From the NCBI GenBank assembly GCA_963726085.1, contig CAVSAR010000001.1, positions 620,001-684,000 on the forward strand: a stretch of 64,000 bases of DNA, read 5' to 3'. The notes under the pieces were generated by a model. It worked only from the letters and a program-made list of their open reading frames with translations, was not told where the DNA came from and ran no database searches. Origin of the DNA: ZC4RG30 sp963726085. Its GTDB lineage: Bacteria > Pseudomonadota > Gammaproteobacteria > Steroidobacterales > Steroidobacteraceae. The position numbers and the translations under genes are program-made. Below are positions 51,593-61,149 of this stretch, piece after piece; within the stretch, counting starts at the first letter, position 1; the number at the start of each line of letters is the position of its first letter.

Positions 51593-53176
51593 TGCTGGCT
51601 CTCGCGCGTTTTGCTAAAGCGCAGGTCCGGCCAGCGCTCCAGGGTCAGCCCCAGGTTGACCCGCGATGGCGCCAGGTACACCAGCGCGCCGGCGTGGTCG
51701 ATGGCCAGGTTGTCGTGCGCCTTGGTGCGGAACTCCTCCAGCTTGCGCTCGTCGCCGTGACCCAGCGCGCGGTGTGCACACCGATGGTCTCGAAGACGCA
51801 TTGGACGCTGTATTCGTCCTGCAGGCGGAACGCCACCACTTCGAACTGCAGCTGACCCACGGCGCCCAGGATCAGGTCGTTGTTGCGCAGCGGGCGGAAC
51901 AGCTGGGTCGCGCCCTCCTCGCACAGTTGCGCCAGACCCTTGGCCAGCGCCTTCATCTTCAGCGGATCCTTGAGCACCGCGCGCCGGAACATCTCCGGCG
52001 CGAAGTTGGGGATACCGGTGAACACCAGGCGTCTCGCCTTCGGTGAAGGTGTCGCCGATGTTGATGGTGCCGTGATTGTGCAGGCCGATGATGTCGCCGG
52101 CGAAGGCCTCGTCCGCGGCGCGAGCGGTCGCCGGCCATGAAGGTCAGCGCATCGGCGATCCGCACTTCCTTGTCCAGGCGCACGTGCTACAGGCGCATGC
52201 CGGGCGCGTAGCGCCCGGAGCACAGGCGCATGAAGGCGATGCGGTCGCGGTGACCGGGATCCATGTTGGCCTGGATCTTGAACACGAAGCCGGTGAGCTT
52301 TGGCTCGACCGGCTGCACCTCGCGCTCGCGGTGGCGCGCGGCAGCGGCGCCGGCGCGTGCTGCGACGAAGGCGCGCAGCAGCTCCTCCACGCCGAAGTTG
52401 CTGATGGCCGAGCCGAAGAACACCGGCGTCTGCCGGCCGGCCAGGTAGGCCGCAGGATCGAAGCGCGTCGCCGCGCCGCGCACCAGCTCCACCTCCTCGT
52501 CGGAAGGCCGCGGCCCGGTCGCCCAGGAACTCGCGCGGCCGCCTGCGCTCATCGAGCCCTCGATGACGCGGTTCTCCCCGCGCGGCCGCGTTCTCCGGCC
52601 TCGTAGACATAGATGCGGTCCTCGGTCAGATGGTAGATGCCCTTGAGGTCGCGGCCCATGCCGATGGGCCAGGTCACCGGCGCCACCGCAATCTTCAGCA
52701 CCTTTTCGATTTCGTCCAGCAGCTCCAGCGGCGCGCGGCCGTCGCGATCCAGCTTGTTGATGAAGGTCATGATGGGCGTGTCGCGCAGACGGCACACTTC
52801 CATGAGCTGGATGGTGCGCTCCTCCACGCCCTTGGCGCAGTCGATGACCATCAGCGCGGAGTCCACCGCGGTGAGCGTGCGGTAGGTGTCCTCGGAGAAA
52901 TCCTCGTGGCCGGGCGTATCCAGCAGATTCACGACGCAGTCGTTCGAACGGGAACTGCATCACCGAGGAGGTCACGGAGATGCCGCGCTGCTGCTCCAGC
53001 CGCATCCAGTCGGAGGTGGCGTGGCGCGCTGCCTTGCGGCCCTTGACGGTGCCGGCCAGCTGGATGGCGCCGCCGAACAGCAGCAGCTTTTCGGTCAGCG
53101 TGGTCTTGCCGGCGTCCGGATGGGAGATGATGGCAAAGGTACGGCGCCGGTCGATTTCACCGCTCAATGGGCTCAT
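51589..53176 (-). CDS. prfC: Peptide chain release factor 3 (several frameshifts)
   Basis: GTPase that recycles RF1/RF2 from the ribosome after termination; about 527 residues expected and the span fits. Pieces in three frames read in order: FAIISHPDAGKTTLTEKLLL (G1), TSDWMRLEQQRGISVTSSVM (G2), NLLDTPGHEDFSEDTYRTL (G3), MTFINKLDRDGRAPLELL (G4), DRIAFMRLCSGRYAPGM, FTGIPNFAPEMFRRAVLKDP, QLFRPLRNNDLILGAVGQLQ and the end RVNLGLTLERWPDLRF. Frame changes occur near 52935, 52570, 52510, 52130, 52030 and 51765, and a TAG replaces a sense codon near 52190. All domains being present argues for sequence errors. ATG 53176 starts MSPLSGEIDRRR. Confidence 0.85.
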
Positions 53177-53654
53177 CGGCGACGCTTCCCGATGGTCCGG
53201 CGCAGCACCACGGCATCCTCCCGGCCGCCGACGGCCTGGTAGTAGCCCGGGCGCATGCCGATCTGCGCTGAAGCCGTGCGCCTGGTACAGGCGGATCGCC
53301 AGCCGGGTTGGACGGGCGCACTTCCAGGAACAGGTCCGCTGACTGCCAGCGCCTTGGCGAACTCCATCAGATGCTCCAGCAGCGCCCGCCGATGCCGCGG
53401 CAGCGATATGGCTCTGCCACGCACAGGTTGAGCAGATGGGCCTCGCCGGCACCGGTGCTCATGACGCCGTAGCCGATGACGATGTGCTCCATCTCGGCGA
53501 CGCAGCAGTAGTAACCGACCCGCAGGCAGTCGCGGAAGATTCCCTCGGTCCAGGGGAAGGGATAGGACTGCGCTCGAGCTGCAGCGACCGACGCGACGTC
53601 ATCCGGCCCCATGTCGCGGATGGGATCTCGGCGCACTTGCCGAGCCGCGCTCAT
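53173..53654 (-). CDS. rimI: Ribosomal protein S18 N-acetyltransferase RimI (frameshifted)
   Basis: GNAT-fold acetyltransferase modifying the N-terminus of ribosomal protein S18. The first frame carries DVASVAAARAQSYPFPWTEG, then CVAEMEHIVIGYGVMSTGAG and LLNLCVAEPYRCRGIGG (acetyl-CoA loop). After a break near 53395 another frame gives LLEHLMEFAKAL, then further breaks lead to AQIGMRPGYYQAVGGREDAV and the end VVLRRTIGKRR. Its ATG overlaps the udg stop and its stop overlaps the prfC ATG. Errors rather than decay are likely because the order and ends are conserved. Confidence 0.78.
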
Positions 53655-54298
53655 GGCCGCGCCTTGGCAACGCGCCGCGCGAACTTCAGATCGTCCCAGG
53701 CCTTGCGCTTCTCGCTGGGCGAACGCAGCAGATAGGCGGGATGGTAGGTCACCACCAGCGGTATCCGCTGCTGCGCCGAAGGCATGCACGGTGCCGCGCA
53801 GCTGGCCGATGGGCGTGTCGGTGGCCAGCAGGTTCTGCGCCGCGATACGCCCGACGGCCAGCATGATGCGCGGTCGCAGCAGTGCGATCTGGCGCTGCAG
53901 GTAGGGCAGGCACTGGGCCACTTCCTCGGGCCTGGGGTCACGATTGCCGGGCGGCCGGCACTTGAGCACGTTGGCGATGTACACCTGCTCGCGCGCCAGA
54001 CCGATGCCGCGCAGCATGGAGTTGAGCAGCCCCCGGCGCGACCCACGAACGGCTCACCCTGGCGATCTTCCTCCGCCCCTGGTGCCTCGCCTACCACCAG
54101 CCAGCCGGCACTGCGGTCGCCGACGCCAAACACGGTCCGGGTGCGGCACTCGTGCAGCGCGCAGCGCACACAACCGGCCACTTCATCCTCGATGGTGTGC
54201 CACTGCTCGGCTGCACCGGCTGGCGCAGGCAGGTGGCTGTCTGCATCCGGCAGCAGTCGTGCCAGCGGCGCACGCAGCCGCCAGTCTTCCAGCCCCAT
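53651..54298 (-). CDS. Uracil-DNA glycosylase, family 4/5 type (two frameshifts)
   Basis: Iron-sulphur uracil-DNA glycosylase that starts base-excision repair of deaminated cytosine. It has the cluster cysteines VAGCVRCALHECRTRTVFG, then the uracil-pocket motif VVGEAPGAEEDRQGEPFVGR, YIANVLKCRPPGNRDPRPEE, IMLAVGRIAAQNLLATDTPI and VTYHPAYLLRSPSEKRKAWD. One G is missing from a G run near 54033 (GRAG-G-LLNSML), and a second shift lies near 53770. Neighbour overlaps show it is co-transcribed with rimI and prfC. Confidence 0.82.
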   Translation of the reverse strand: MGLEDWRLRAPLARLLPDADSHLPAPAGAAEQWHTIEDEVAGCVRCALHECRTRTVFGVGDRSAGWLVVGEAPGAEEDRQGEPFVGRAGGCSTPCCAASVWRASRCTSPTCSSAGRPAIVTPGPRKWPSACPTCSARSHCCDRASCWPSGVSRRRTCWPPTRPSASCAAPCMPSAQQRIPLVVTYHPAYLLRSPSEKRKAWDDLKFARRVAKARP

Positions 54299-54332
54299 GG
54301 CCTGCCAGGTACGATGAGCGCACGCTCATGCC

Positions 54333-55118
54333 TTACTCCTGCGGGCCCCGGGTGGTAACGCGTCGGCGCATGCGACTGGAGCGGCGATACAGCCAGAGCA
54401 AGGGACCGGACAGGGCATAGCCACCAAAGATCACCAGCAGGCTGGTCGGCGGATAGCTGGCAATCAGCACGAAGCCCAGGGGCACCAGGATGAAGGTGGC
54501 GAACTTCACCGGGCCCTCCAGGTTCAGTCTGCTTGAAGCTGTTGTAGCCGAAGCGACTGACCATCAGCGCACCGGCCGATGCCGTGACCAGCGGCGCGAA
54601 CATCAGACCCGGGCAGCCCGGGTTCGCGCCATTCGCTGGACGACCAGATGAATGCCGACACGATCGCCGCTGCCGAGGGACTGGGCAGGCCTTCGAAGAA
54701 GCGCTTGTCCTGTGGAGGAGCGCGTGTTGAATCGCGCCAGCCGCAGCGCTGCGCATACTGCATAGAAGAACGTGGCCAGCCAGCCGACGCGGCCCCATTC
54801 CTTGCCGTATTCGAACAGTCGGGCCACGCCCCACTGATAGGCGACGATGGCTGGCGCGACGCCGAAGGACACCATGTCGGCCAGGCTGTCGTATTCCTTG
54901 CCGAACGCGCTCTCGGTGCGGGTCATGCGCGCAACCCGCCCGTCCAGCGTGTCGAACAGCATGGCGGCGAATATCGCGAAGCCGGCGCGCTCGAAGTTGC
55001 CGTCGATGGCGGCAACGATGGCGTAAAAGCCCGAGAACAGGCAACCCGTGGTCAGCAGGTTGGGCAGCAGGTAGATGCTGCGGCTGCGCGGTCGCGTGTT
55101 TTGCGGTTCAGGTTCCAT
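54333..55118 (-). CDS. pssA: CDP-diacylglycerol-serine O-phosphatidyltransferase (two frameshifts)
   Basis: Integral membrane enzyme making phosphatidylserine, the precursor of phosphatidylethanolamine. The CDP-alcohol phosphotransferase motif is complete: DTLDGRVARMTRTESAFGKE followed by YDSLADMVSFGVAPA. The N-terminus reads IYLLPNLLTTGCLFSGFYAI. After a shift near 54740 the frame gives FFEGLPSPSAAAIVSAFIW, and after another near 54530 it ends in GYALSGPLLWLYRR and a short basic tail. The reconstructed length (about 260 residues) is normal for this subclass. Divergent from proS. Confidence 0.82.
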
Positions 55119-55206
55119 GATTAACCCGCGATCATAGGGCCACCACTGCCGCGCCACAATGACGATGCGCGGCGGCCCGCAGGCCGTGCTGCTAGAGTTT
55201 GCGCCC

Positions 55207-56918
55207 ATGCGCCTGTCCCGTTATCCCATCAATACCGCCAAGGAATCCCCCGCCGAGGCGGAGATCGTCAGCCACCAGCTCATGCTGCGCGCCGGCCTGA
55301 TCCGCCGCCTCGCCGCCGGGATCTACACCTTCCTGCCCATGGGCCTGCGCAGCCTGCGCAAGGTGGAAGCGCATCATCCGCGAGGAAATGGATCGCGCCG
55401 GGGCACTGGAACTGCTGATGCCGGCAGTGCAACCGGCGGAGCTGTGGCAGGAGTCCCGGCGCTGGGAGCAGTACGGCCCGGAACTGCTGCGCCTCAAGGA
55501 TCGGCACGACCGCGACTTCGTCATCGGTCCCACGCACGAGGAGGTCATCACCGATATCGCGCGTCGCGACCTCAAGAGCTACCGCCAGTTGCCGGTTAAC
55601 TTCTACCAGATCCAGACCAAGTTCCGCGACGAGATCCGGCCGCGCTTCGGCGTGATGCGTGGCCGCGAATTCATCATGAAGGACGCCTACTCCTTCCACG
55701 CCGATGAAGCGTCGCTGGCCGAGGGCTACGCCATCATGAAGGCCGCCTACACGCGCATGTTCGAGCGCATGGGACTCAAGTTCTGCGCAGTGCGTGCCGA
55801 CACCGGCGCGATCGGCGGCAACGCGTCCGAGGAATTCCAGGTGCTGGCCGATTCCGGCGAAGACGCCATCGCGGTGTCCGACAGCGACGACTACGCGGCC
55901 AATGTCGAACTGGCTCCCGCGCCGGCCTGGTCCGGCACGCGCCCCGCCGCGCAGCAGCCACTGGCGCGCGTTGCGACTCCCGGCGCCCGCAGCATCGCCC
56001 AGGTCACCGCAGTGCTTGGCGTCGCGGCCAGCCGCTGCATCAAGACGCTGCTGGTGGAAGGCAGCGCTGGCGACGTGGTGGCCCTGCTGCTGCGCGGTGA
56101 CCATGACCTCAACGCGGTGAAGGCGCAGAAGCTTCAGGCCATTGCCTCCCCGCTGCGCATGGCCACCCCGGCACGGATCCTGGCGGCCACCGGCGTCGCT
56201 CCCGGATTCATCGGGCCGGTGGGCTTGAAGATCCCCATGCTCGTGGATCATGCCGCCGCAGCCCTGGCGGATTTCGCCTGCGGCGGAAATGAAAAGGACC
56301 TGCACCTGACCGGCGTCAACTGGGGTCGGGACCTGCCCGAACCGAGCCTCGCGGACCTGCGCAATGTGGTGGATGGGGATCCCAGTCCGGCCGGGTCCGG
56401 GGTGCTGGCCATCCGTCGCGGCATCGAGGTGGGCCACATTTTCCAGCTGGGGCGCAAGTACAGCGAAGCCATGAAGGCCACGGTGCTGGACCCTACGGGC
56501 CAGAATCTGGCCCCCTGGATGGGCTGCTATGGAATCGGTGTGACGCGCATCGTGGCAGCGGCCATTGAACAGAACCATGATGAAAAGGGAATCATGCTGG
56601 CCGGAGCCCATCGCCCCCTTCACCGTCATGCTGCTGACCCTCAACCACGATCGCTCCGAAGCCGTGCGCCAGGCTGCCGACCGCCTGTATGGGGAACTGG
56701 AAGCCAGCGGCATTGACGTGTTGTACGACGACCGCGACGCGCGGCCAGGGGTCAAGTTTGCCGATGCGGAGCTGCTGGGCATTCCCCACTGCATCGTGAT
56801 TGGCGATCGGGGTATTGCCGCCGGCAAGCTGGAGTATCGCAACCGGCGCACGGGCGAAACCGGGGAGTTGGCAGCAGATGCCGTACTGGCTGAACTGCGT
56901 CATCGAATCGCGGGGTAG
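55207..56918 (+). CDS. proS: Prolyl-tRNA synthetase (two frameshifts)
   Basis: Class II synthetase charging tRNA-Pro. It starts MRLSRYPINTAKESPAEAEI; the break near 55372 is one extra base in GTGGAAGCGC (VEA-IIREEMDRAG). Then come PAELWQESRRWEQYGPELLR, FVIGPTHEEVITDIARRDLK, the motif 2 region FRDEIRPRFGVMRGREFIMK, an insertion (YbaK-like editing) domain with CIKTLLVEGSAGDVVALLLR, and motif 3 MGCYGIGVTRIVAAAIEQNH. An extra G at about 56596 breaks IIWPEPIAPF, after which the anticodon-binding domain continues to the stop. Probably functional in the organism. Confidence 0.88.
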
Positions 56919-57552
56919 GCGCCGCGGCGCGCGCACCTTGCCAGGGACGCTCGTGCCCCTGGTCATGGCGGTCCTGTGCCTTGGCGTTGCCGCTGCGGCC
57001 CGAGCCGACGCCCAGCGCGACCCGGAGCTCAAGGCCATAGTCTCCGCGTCGATCTCCGCGGCGGATTGCTTTCCCGACAAGTTCGAGTCCGCGGTTTGGT
57101 ACACGCTGATGGAACCGAAGCTGCACCGCCTGGTGCCCGACCAGGGCGAACGAATGCAGATCCTCAAGACCGCCTTCTGCGAGGCGCACCGGCCGGGAGA
57201 ACAGCGCCTGCCGCCGGGGTTGATCATGGCGGTCATGGATGTGGAGAGTCACTTCGACCGCTGGGCCGTGTCATCGGCCGGCGCCGTGGGCCTGATGCAA
57301 GTCATGCCCTTCTGGCCCAGCGAACTGGGGATGAAGCGCCACCAGCTCACGCAGATCGAGGCCAACATGCGCATGGGCAGCGCCATCCTGCGTTTCTACC
57401 TGCGGCACGAGCACAACGACGTGCGCAAGGCCCTGGCGCGCTACAACGGCAGCGTGGGACGTCGCCAATATCCCGACCAGGTGGTAAACCGCTGGACCCG
57501 CACCTGGAACGGTGCCGATGATCTGGGCCTCGACGTGCGCGCCAGCCGGTGA
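56878..57552 (+). CDS. Lytic murein transglycosylase (SLT domain)
   Basis: A 224-residue exported muramidase-like enzyme cleaving peptidoglycan. The N-terminal hydrophobic segment LVPLVMAVLCLGVAAAARAD is a signal peptide. The SLT domain has the catalytic Glu in IMAVMDVESHFDRWAVSSAG, AVGLMQVMPFWPSELG and ALARYNGSVGRRQYPDQV. ATG 56878 overlaps the end of proS by 41 bp; the gene may depend on proS transcription. It overlaps the downstream flavoprotein gene start. Confidence 0.85.
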   Translation: MPYWLNCVIESRGRRRGARTLPGTLVPLVMAVLCLGVAAAARADAQRDPELKAIVSASISAADCFPDKFESAVWYTLMEPKLHRLVPDQGERMQILKTAFCEAHRPGEQRLPPGLIMAVMDVESHFDRWAVSSAGAVGLMQVMPFWPSELGMKRHQLTQIEANMRMGSAILRFYLRHEHNDVRKALARYNGSVGRRQYPDQVVNRWTRTWNGADDLGLDVRASR

Positions 57553-58175
57553 GCGCAACCGCCGTCGAACTCCTGGTGGTGTATTACTCGCGCTCGGGCA
57601 TGACCGCCGAGCTGGCGCGCCAGGTGTGCCGCGGCGTGGAATCCGTGGCCGGCGCCCGCGCCCGCCTGCGCAGCGTGCCGGCGGTGAGCGCCGAGAACGA
57701 ACGAGCCGTCACGCCCGTGCCGGCTGCCGGCGCGCCGTTTGCGACCATGGAAGACCTGCGGGATACCGACGGGGTGGCGCTGGGCAGCCCCACCCGCTTT
57801 GGCAACATGGCGGCGCCCATGAAGCACTACCTGGACCAGACCTCAGCGCTGTGGGCGCAAGGTGCGCTGGTGGACAAGCCGGCCGTTGCCTTTACCTCGA
57901 CACAAAGCATGCATGGCGGCCAGGAAAGCACGCTGCTGACCATGCTGCTGCCATTGCTGCATCAGGGCATGATCGTGATGGGCCTGCCCTATACGGAAAG
58001 CGCGCTGTCGACCACGCGCGGCGGCGGAACACCCTATGGCGCCTCGCATGTCGTATCGGCGGCAACGGATGGCAAGCTCTCGGCAGATGAGGCGCAACTG
58101 GCACGCGCACTGGGCGCGCGCCTGGCGCGCGTTGCGCTGAGCCTCAAGGCGGCTCGCCGGCCACCTGGCGGATAA
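57549..58175 (+). CDS. wrbA: WrbA-type NAD(P)H:quinone oxidoreductase
   Basis: A 208-residue flavodoxin-fold protein reducing quinones by two electrons with FMN. The FMN phosphate loop is VVYYSRSGMTAELARQV; further FMN contacts lie in LGSPTRFGNMAAPMKHYLDQ and FTSTQSMHGGQESTLLTML, and GLPYTESALSTTRGGGTPYG is typical of WrbA. The GTG start at 57549 overlaps the transglycosylase stop (GTGA). The 3' end overlaps hda by 32 bp in convergent orientation. Confidence 0.9.
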   Translation: MSATAVELLVVYYSRSGMTAELARQVCRGVESVAGARARLRSVPAVSAENERAVTPVPAAGAPFATMEDLRDTDGVALGSPTRFGNMAAPMKHYLDQTSALWAQGALVDKPAVAFTSTQSMHGGQESTLLTMLLPLLHQGMIVMGLPYTESALSTTRGGGTPYGASHVVSAATDGKLSADEAQLARALGARLARVALSLKAARRPPGG

Positions 58176-58824
58176 ACGGCACGGTCAGCCGGCGCTGCGC
58201 TTCAAGCGACGCCACGTCGAGCCGGTCCAGCAACGCCTGCATGCTGGTCATGTCGCGCGCATACCTTCGTTGCAGGTAACGCACGGTTTCGTCCGGCAGT
58301 TCCAGGCCGCGCTGCGCGGCGCGCAGCTGCAGGGCTTCGCGCTGCTGTTGCTCGTCGAGGGGCCGCATGGCGAAATGCGGCATCGAAGCCAGGCGTGAAC
58401 GCAGGTCCGGCAGCACCACGCCCAGGCCCGTGGCCGGGTGCCGGGCGGCAATCACCAACCGGGTGGCATGCGCGTCGCAGTCGTTGTACAGCGCGAACAG
58501 GCGTCGTTCCCACCCCGCATCACCGGCGATCACGTGCAGGTCATCCAGCGCGACGGCGGCCAGCCGCTCCGCGCCCTCCAGCACGTCCGGTCCGCTGGCC
58601 AGCAGCTGCGCCAGGGGGAAATAGGCACTGCCGGGCACGGCCGCACACAATGCCTGCAGCAGATGCGACTTGCCGCTGCCCGTCGGCCCGTGCAACCAGG
58701 CGCAGCGCTCGGTCCCACTGGCAGTGCGCTGCACGGCGGCCAGCGGCAGGCTGTTGTCGCCGGCAAGAAAACTGGCAAAAGACGTGCGGTCCTGCAGTCG
58801 CACGCCCAGCGGGATCTGTCGCAT
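58144..58824 (-). CDS. hda: DnaA regulatory inactivator Hda
   Basis: A 226-residue DnaA-like AAA+ protein that, with the sliding clamp, stimulates ATP hydrolysis by DnaA and prevents re-initiation. The N-terminal clamp-binding stretch is QIPLGVRLQDRTSFASFLAG; P-loop AWLHGPTGSGKSHLLQALCA; Walker B LAAVALDDLHVIAGD; sensor region RLVIAARHPATGLGVVLPDL. ATG 58824 is chosen over a long open upstream extension that lies inside the neighbouring gene. Confidence 0.92.
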   Translation of the reverse strand: MRQIPLGVRLQDRTSFASFLAGDNSLPLAAVQRTASGTERCAWLHGPTGSGKSHLLQALCAAVPGSAYFPLAQLLASGPDVLEGAERLAAVALDDLHVIAGDAGWERRLFALYNDCDAHATRLVIAARHPATGLGVVLPDLRSRLASMPHFAMRPLDEQQQREALQLRAAQRGLELPDETVRYLQRRYARDMTSMQALLDRLDVASLEAQRRLTVPFIRQVAGEPP

Positions 58825-59378
58825 CAGGCCCCGCCTGCCGCGGCATGCGCGAACGCGCGCTGCACGAAACGCGTTACGTAGTCCACGCCACTGGCCAGTG
58901 TAGTCACCAGCACCACCACGGCCAGCGCATCCAGTACTTCGCGCGGTGGCAGGCCAATGGCGCTGGCGAGGATTACCGCCAGCAGGTAGCTGATCTGCAC
59001 GCCGGTGTTGATCTTGCTGATGATGGTGGGCCGTCCGCGCACCGGTCCAAACCACAGCCGATAGACCAGCGCGCCGCCGGCGATCATCAGGTCGCGAGCG
59101 GCCGCCACGGCCGCCACCCACCAGGGTGCGATATCCAGCCAGGCGGCAACGACGAACACCGACACCAGCAGCAGCTTGTCGGCCGCCGGATCCAGGAACC
59201 GCCCCAGCTCCGAAGTCCAGCCAAAGCGCTTGGCCAGGTAGCCGTCCAACCCGTCCGAAACAGCAGCAATGGTGAACAGGATCAGGATCTGCGCCTGATT
59301 GCCCGCCAGCATGGCCTGCAGCAGCGGAAATATCAGCACGATACGGAACAGGCAGATGAGGTTGGGTATATGGCGCAT
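58824..59378 (-). CDS. CDP-alcohol phosphatidyltransferase (PgsA-like)
   Basis: A 184-residue membrane enzyme with about five helices. The family signature is complete: VSDGLDGYLAKRFGWTSELG, then RFLDPAADKLLL. The start MRHIPNLICLFRIVLIFPLL is typical of phosphatidylglycerophosphate synthases. It may make phosphatidylglycerophosphate, but gammaproteobacteria of this group often have a second copy, so a house-keeping PgsA elsewhere cannot be excluded. It overlaps hda by 1 bp and is divergent from purM. Confidence 0.85.
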   Translation of the reverse strand: MRHIPNLICLFRIVLIFPLLQAMLAGNQAQILILFTIAAVSDGLDGYLAKRFGWTSELGRFLDPAADKLLLVSVFVVAAWLDIAPWWVAAVAAARDLMIAGGALVYRLWFGPVRGRPTIISKINTGVQISYLLAVILASAIGLPPREVLDALAVVVLVTTLASGVDYVTRFVQRAFAHAAAGGA

Positions 59379-59406
59379 GACGCGGCAGGCGGCTGCCTCC
59401 TATACA
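59377..59406 (+). promoter_or_regulatory. purM: Possible purM promoter
   Basis: A TATACA hexamer at 59401-59406 lies about 46 bp before the purM ATG, with ATGACG at 59377-59382 (four of six consensus bases) 18 bp upstream. The spacing suits a sigma-70 promoter. It overlaps the start of the divergent phosphatidyltransferase gene. Confidence 0.4.
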
Positions 59407-59452
59407 ATAGCCTAAGCCTGTCCGCGGCCGACACCCTCCAGACCCCACCTGC

Positions 59453-60487
59453 ATGCAAGACTCCCGTGGCCTGACCTATCGTGACGCTGGCGTCGATATC
59501 GACGCCGGTGATGAACTGGTTGAGCGCATCAAGCCGCTGGTGCGTCGCACGCAGCGCCCGGAAGTCCTGGCCGGGGTCGGCGGGTTCGGCGCCCTGGTGG
59601 GCCTGCCGCAGCGCTATCGCGAGCCGGTGCTGGTCTCCGGCACCGATGGGGTGGGCACGAAGCTGCGCCTGGCCATCGACACCGGCCGCCATGAGCGCAT
59701 CGGCATCGATCTGGTTGCCATGTGCGCCAACGACGTGGCCGTGCAGGGCGCGGAGCCCCTGTTCTTTCTCGACTACTACGCCACCGGCAAGCTGTCCGTC
59801 GAGGTCGCCGCCGCGGTCATCGGCGGCATCGCCGAGGGCTGCGTGCAGGCCGGCTGCGCACTGGTGGGCGGAGAGACCGCGGAAATGCCCGGCATGTATC
59901 ACGGCGCGGACTATGACCTTGCCGGGTTCTGCGTGGGCGTGGTCGAGCGCAGCGGCGTCATCGATGGCAGCCGGGTGCGCGCCGGGGATGCGGTCATCGG
60001 CCTGGCCTCCTCGGGTGTGCATTCCAACGGCTATTCGCTGGTGCGCAAGCTGCTTGCAGTGTCCGGCGCCAACGACCAGACCATGGTCGACGGCAAGCTG
60101 CTGTTTGATCGGTTGCTCGAACCCACACGCATCTATGTCAAGTCCATGCTGGCGCTGGCCGCGGCCGTGCCGGTGTCCGGGTTCGCGCACATCACTGGCG
60201 GCGGACTCACCGACAACATTCCGCGCGTATTGCCCGATGGGCTGGAGGCGGTTCTGCATCGCAGCCAATGGCATCGTGATCCGGTGTTCGACTGGCTGGC
60301 TGCCACCGGCCGCATCGCGGCGCCGGAAATGCACCGCACGTTCAACTGCGGTATCGGCATGGTGGCCATCGTGCCGGCGGACCAGGCGCAGCATGCGCTG
60401 CAACTGCTGGCGTCGCTGGGCGAGCGCGCCACCCTCATTGGCGAGATTCGTGCCGGCACCGCCGGCGTTGTCATCGGCAACGAATGA
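59453..60487 (+). CDS. purM: Phosphoribosylformylglycinamidine cyclo-ligase PurM (AIR synthetase)
   Basis: Converts FGAM to AIR with ATP, step five of purine synthesis. The 344 residues match the family: LTYRDAGVDIDAGDELVERI, LVSGTDGVGTKLRLAIDTGR, CANDVAVQGAEPLFFLDYYA, CALVGGETAEMPGMY, GLASSGVHSNGYSLVRKL and FAHITGGGLTDNIPRVLPDG. It overlaps purN by 4 bp (ATGA), giving coupled synthesis of consecutive pathway genes. Confidence 0.97.
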   Translation: MQDSRGLTYRDAGVDIDAGDELVERIKPLVRRTQRPEVLAGVGGFGALVGLPQRYREPVLVSGTDGVGTKLRLAIDTGRHERIGIDLVAMCANDVAVQGAEPLFFLDYYATGKLSVEVAAAVIGGIAEGCVQAGCALVGGETAEMPGMYHGADYDLAGFCVGVVERSGVIDGSRVRAGDAVIGLASSGVHSNGYSLVRKLLAVSGANDQTMVDGKLLFDRLLEPTRIYVKSMLALAAAVPVSGFAHITGGGLTDNIPRVLPDGLEAVLHRSQWHRDPVFDWLAATGRIAAPEMHRTFNCGIGMVAIVPADQAQHALQLLASLGERATLIGEIRAGTAGVVIGNE

Positions 60488-61149
60488 GCGCCGTGCCGCG
60501 ACTGCGGCTGGCGATCCTGATCTCCGGACAGGGCTCCAACATGCTGGCGATTGCCCGGGCCTGCGCCGAGGGCCAGGTGCACGCGCAAATCCGCGCTGTC
60601 ATTTCCGATCAACCCGGCGCGGGGGGCCTGGAGCGCGCCCGCGCGCTGGGGCTGGTCACCCAGGTGGTCGACGCCGCCGCCCTGCGCGCAGCCGGCGGCC
60701 GCGCGGCCTTCGAGACCCAGCTGTGCGCCGCCATCGATGCCAGCCAGGCCGACGTGGTGGTGCTGGCCGGATTCATGCGCGTGTTGTCCGCGGGATTCGT
60801 CGCCCGCTACGCCGGACGACTGCTCAATATTCACCCCTCGTTGCTGCCGCGGCACAAGGGCCTGGACACGCACGCCCGGGCGCTGGCCGCCGGCGATCGC
60901 GAACACGGCGCCAGCGTGCATTTCGTCACCGCCGAGCTCGACGGCGGCCCGGTGGTGCTGCAGGGGCGCGTCCCGGTGTTCCCGGGCGATGATGTGGATA
61001 CACTTTCAGCCCGGGTTCATGCCATTGAGCACATCATCTATCCGCAGGTGATTGGCTGGCTGGCCGATCGCCGCTTGGTCTGGAACGATGGCTCGCCCAC
61101 TCTGGATGGCAAACCGCTGCAATCATGCTCAAACGCCCTGCCTGCCTGA
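60484..61149 (+). CDS. purN: Phosphoribosylglycinamide formyltransferase PurN
   Basis: Transfers formyl from 10-formyl-THF to GAR in purine synthesis. It carries LAILISGQGSNMLAIARACA, VVVLAGFMRVLSAGFVARYA, LLNIHPSLLPRHKGLDTHAR (Asn-x-His catalytic region), GASVHFVTAELDGGPVVLQG and HAIEHIIYPQVIGWL. Length (221) is normal. It overlaps the DUF3108 gene by 25 bp, continuing the purM-purN transcript. Confidence 0.96.
   Translation: MSAVPRLRLAILISGQGSNMLAIARACAEGQVHAQIRAVISDQPGAGGLERARALGLVTQVVDAAALRAAGGRAAFETQLCAAIDASQADVVVLAGFMRVLSAGFVARYAGRLLNIHPSLLPRHKGLDTHARALAAGDREHGASVHFVTAELDGGPVVLQGRVPVFPGDDVDTLSARVHAIEHIIYPQVIGWLADRRLVWNDGSPTLDGKPLQSCSNALPA

Noticed and set aside
51589..56918. Cluster of pseudogenes (prfC, rimI, udg, pssA, proS)
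   Set aside because: All motifs are present in order and single-base corrections restore each frame; loss of so many core genes is not credible.
58824..59454. N-terminal extension of Hda to about 436 residues
   Set aside because: The open frame upstream of 58824 lies inside the phosphatidyltransferase gene on the same strand in another frame, and Hda is normally about 230 residues.
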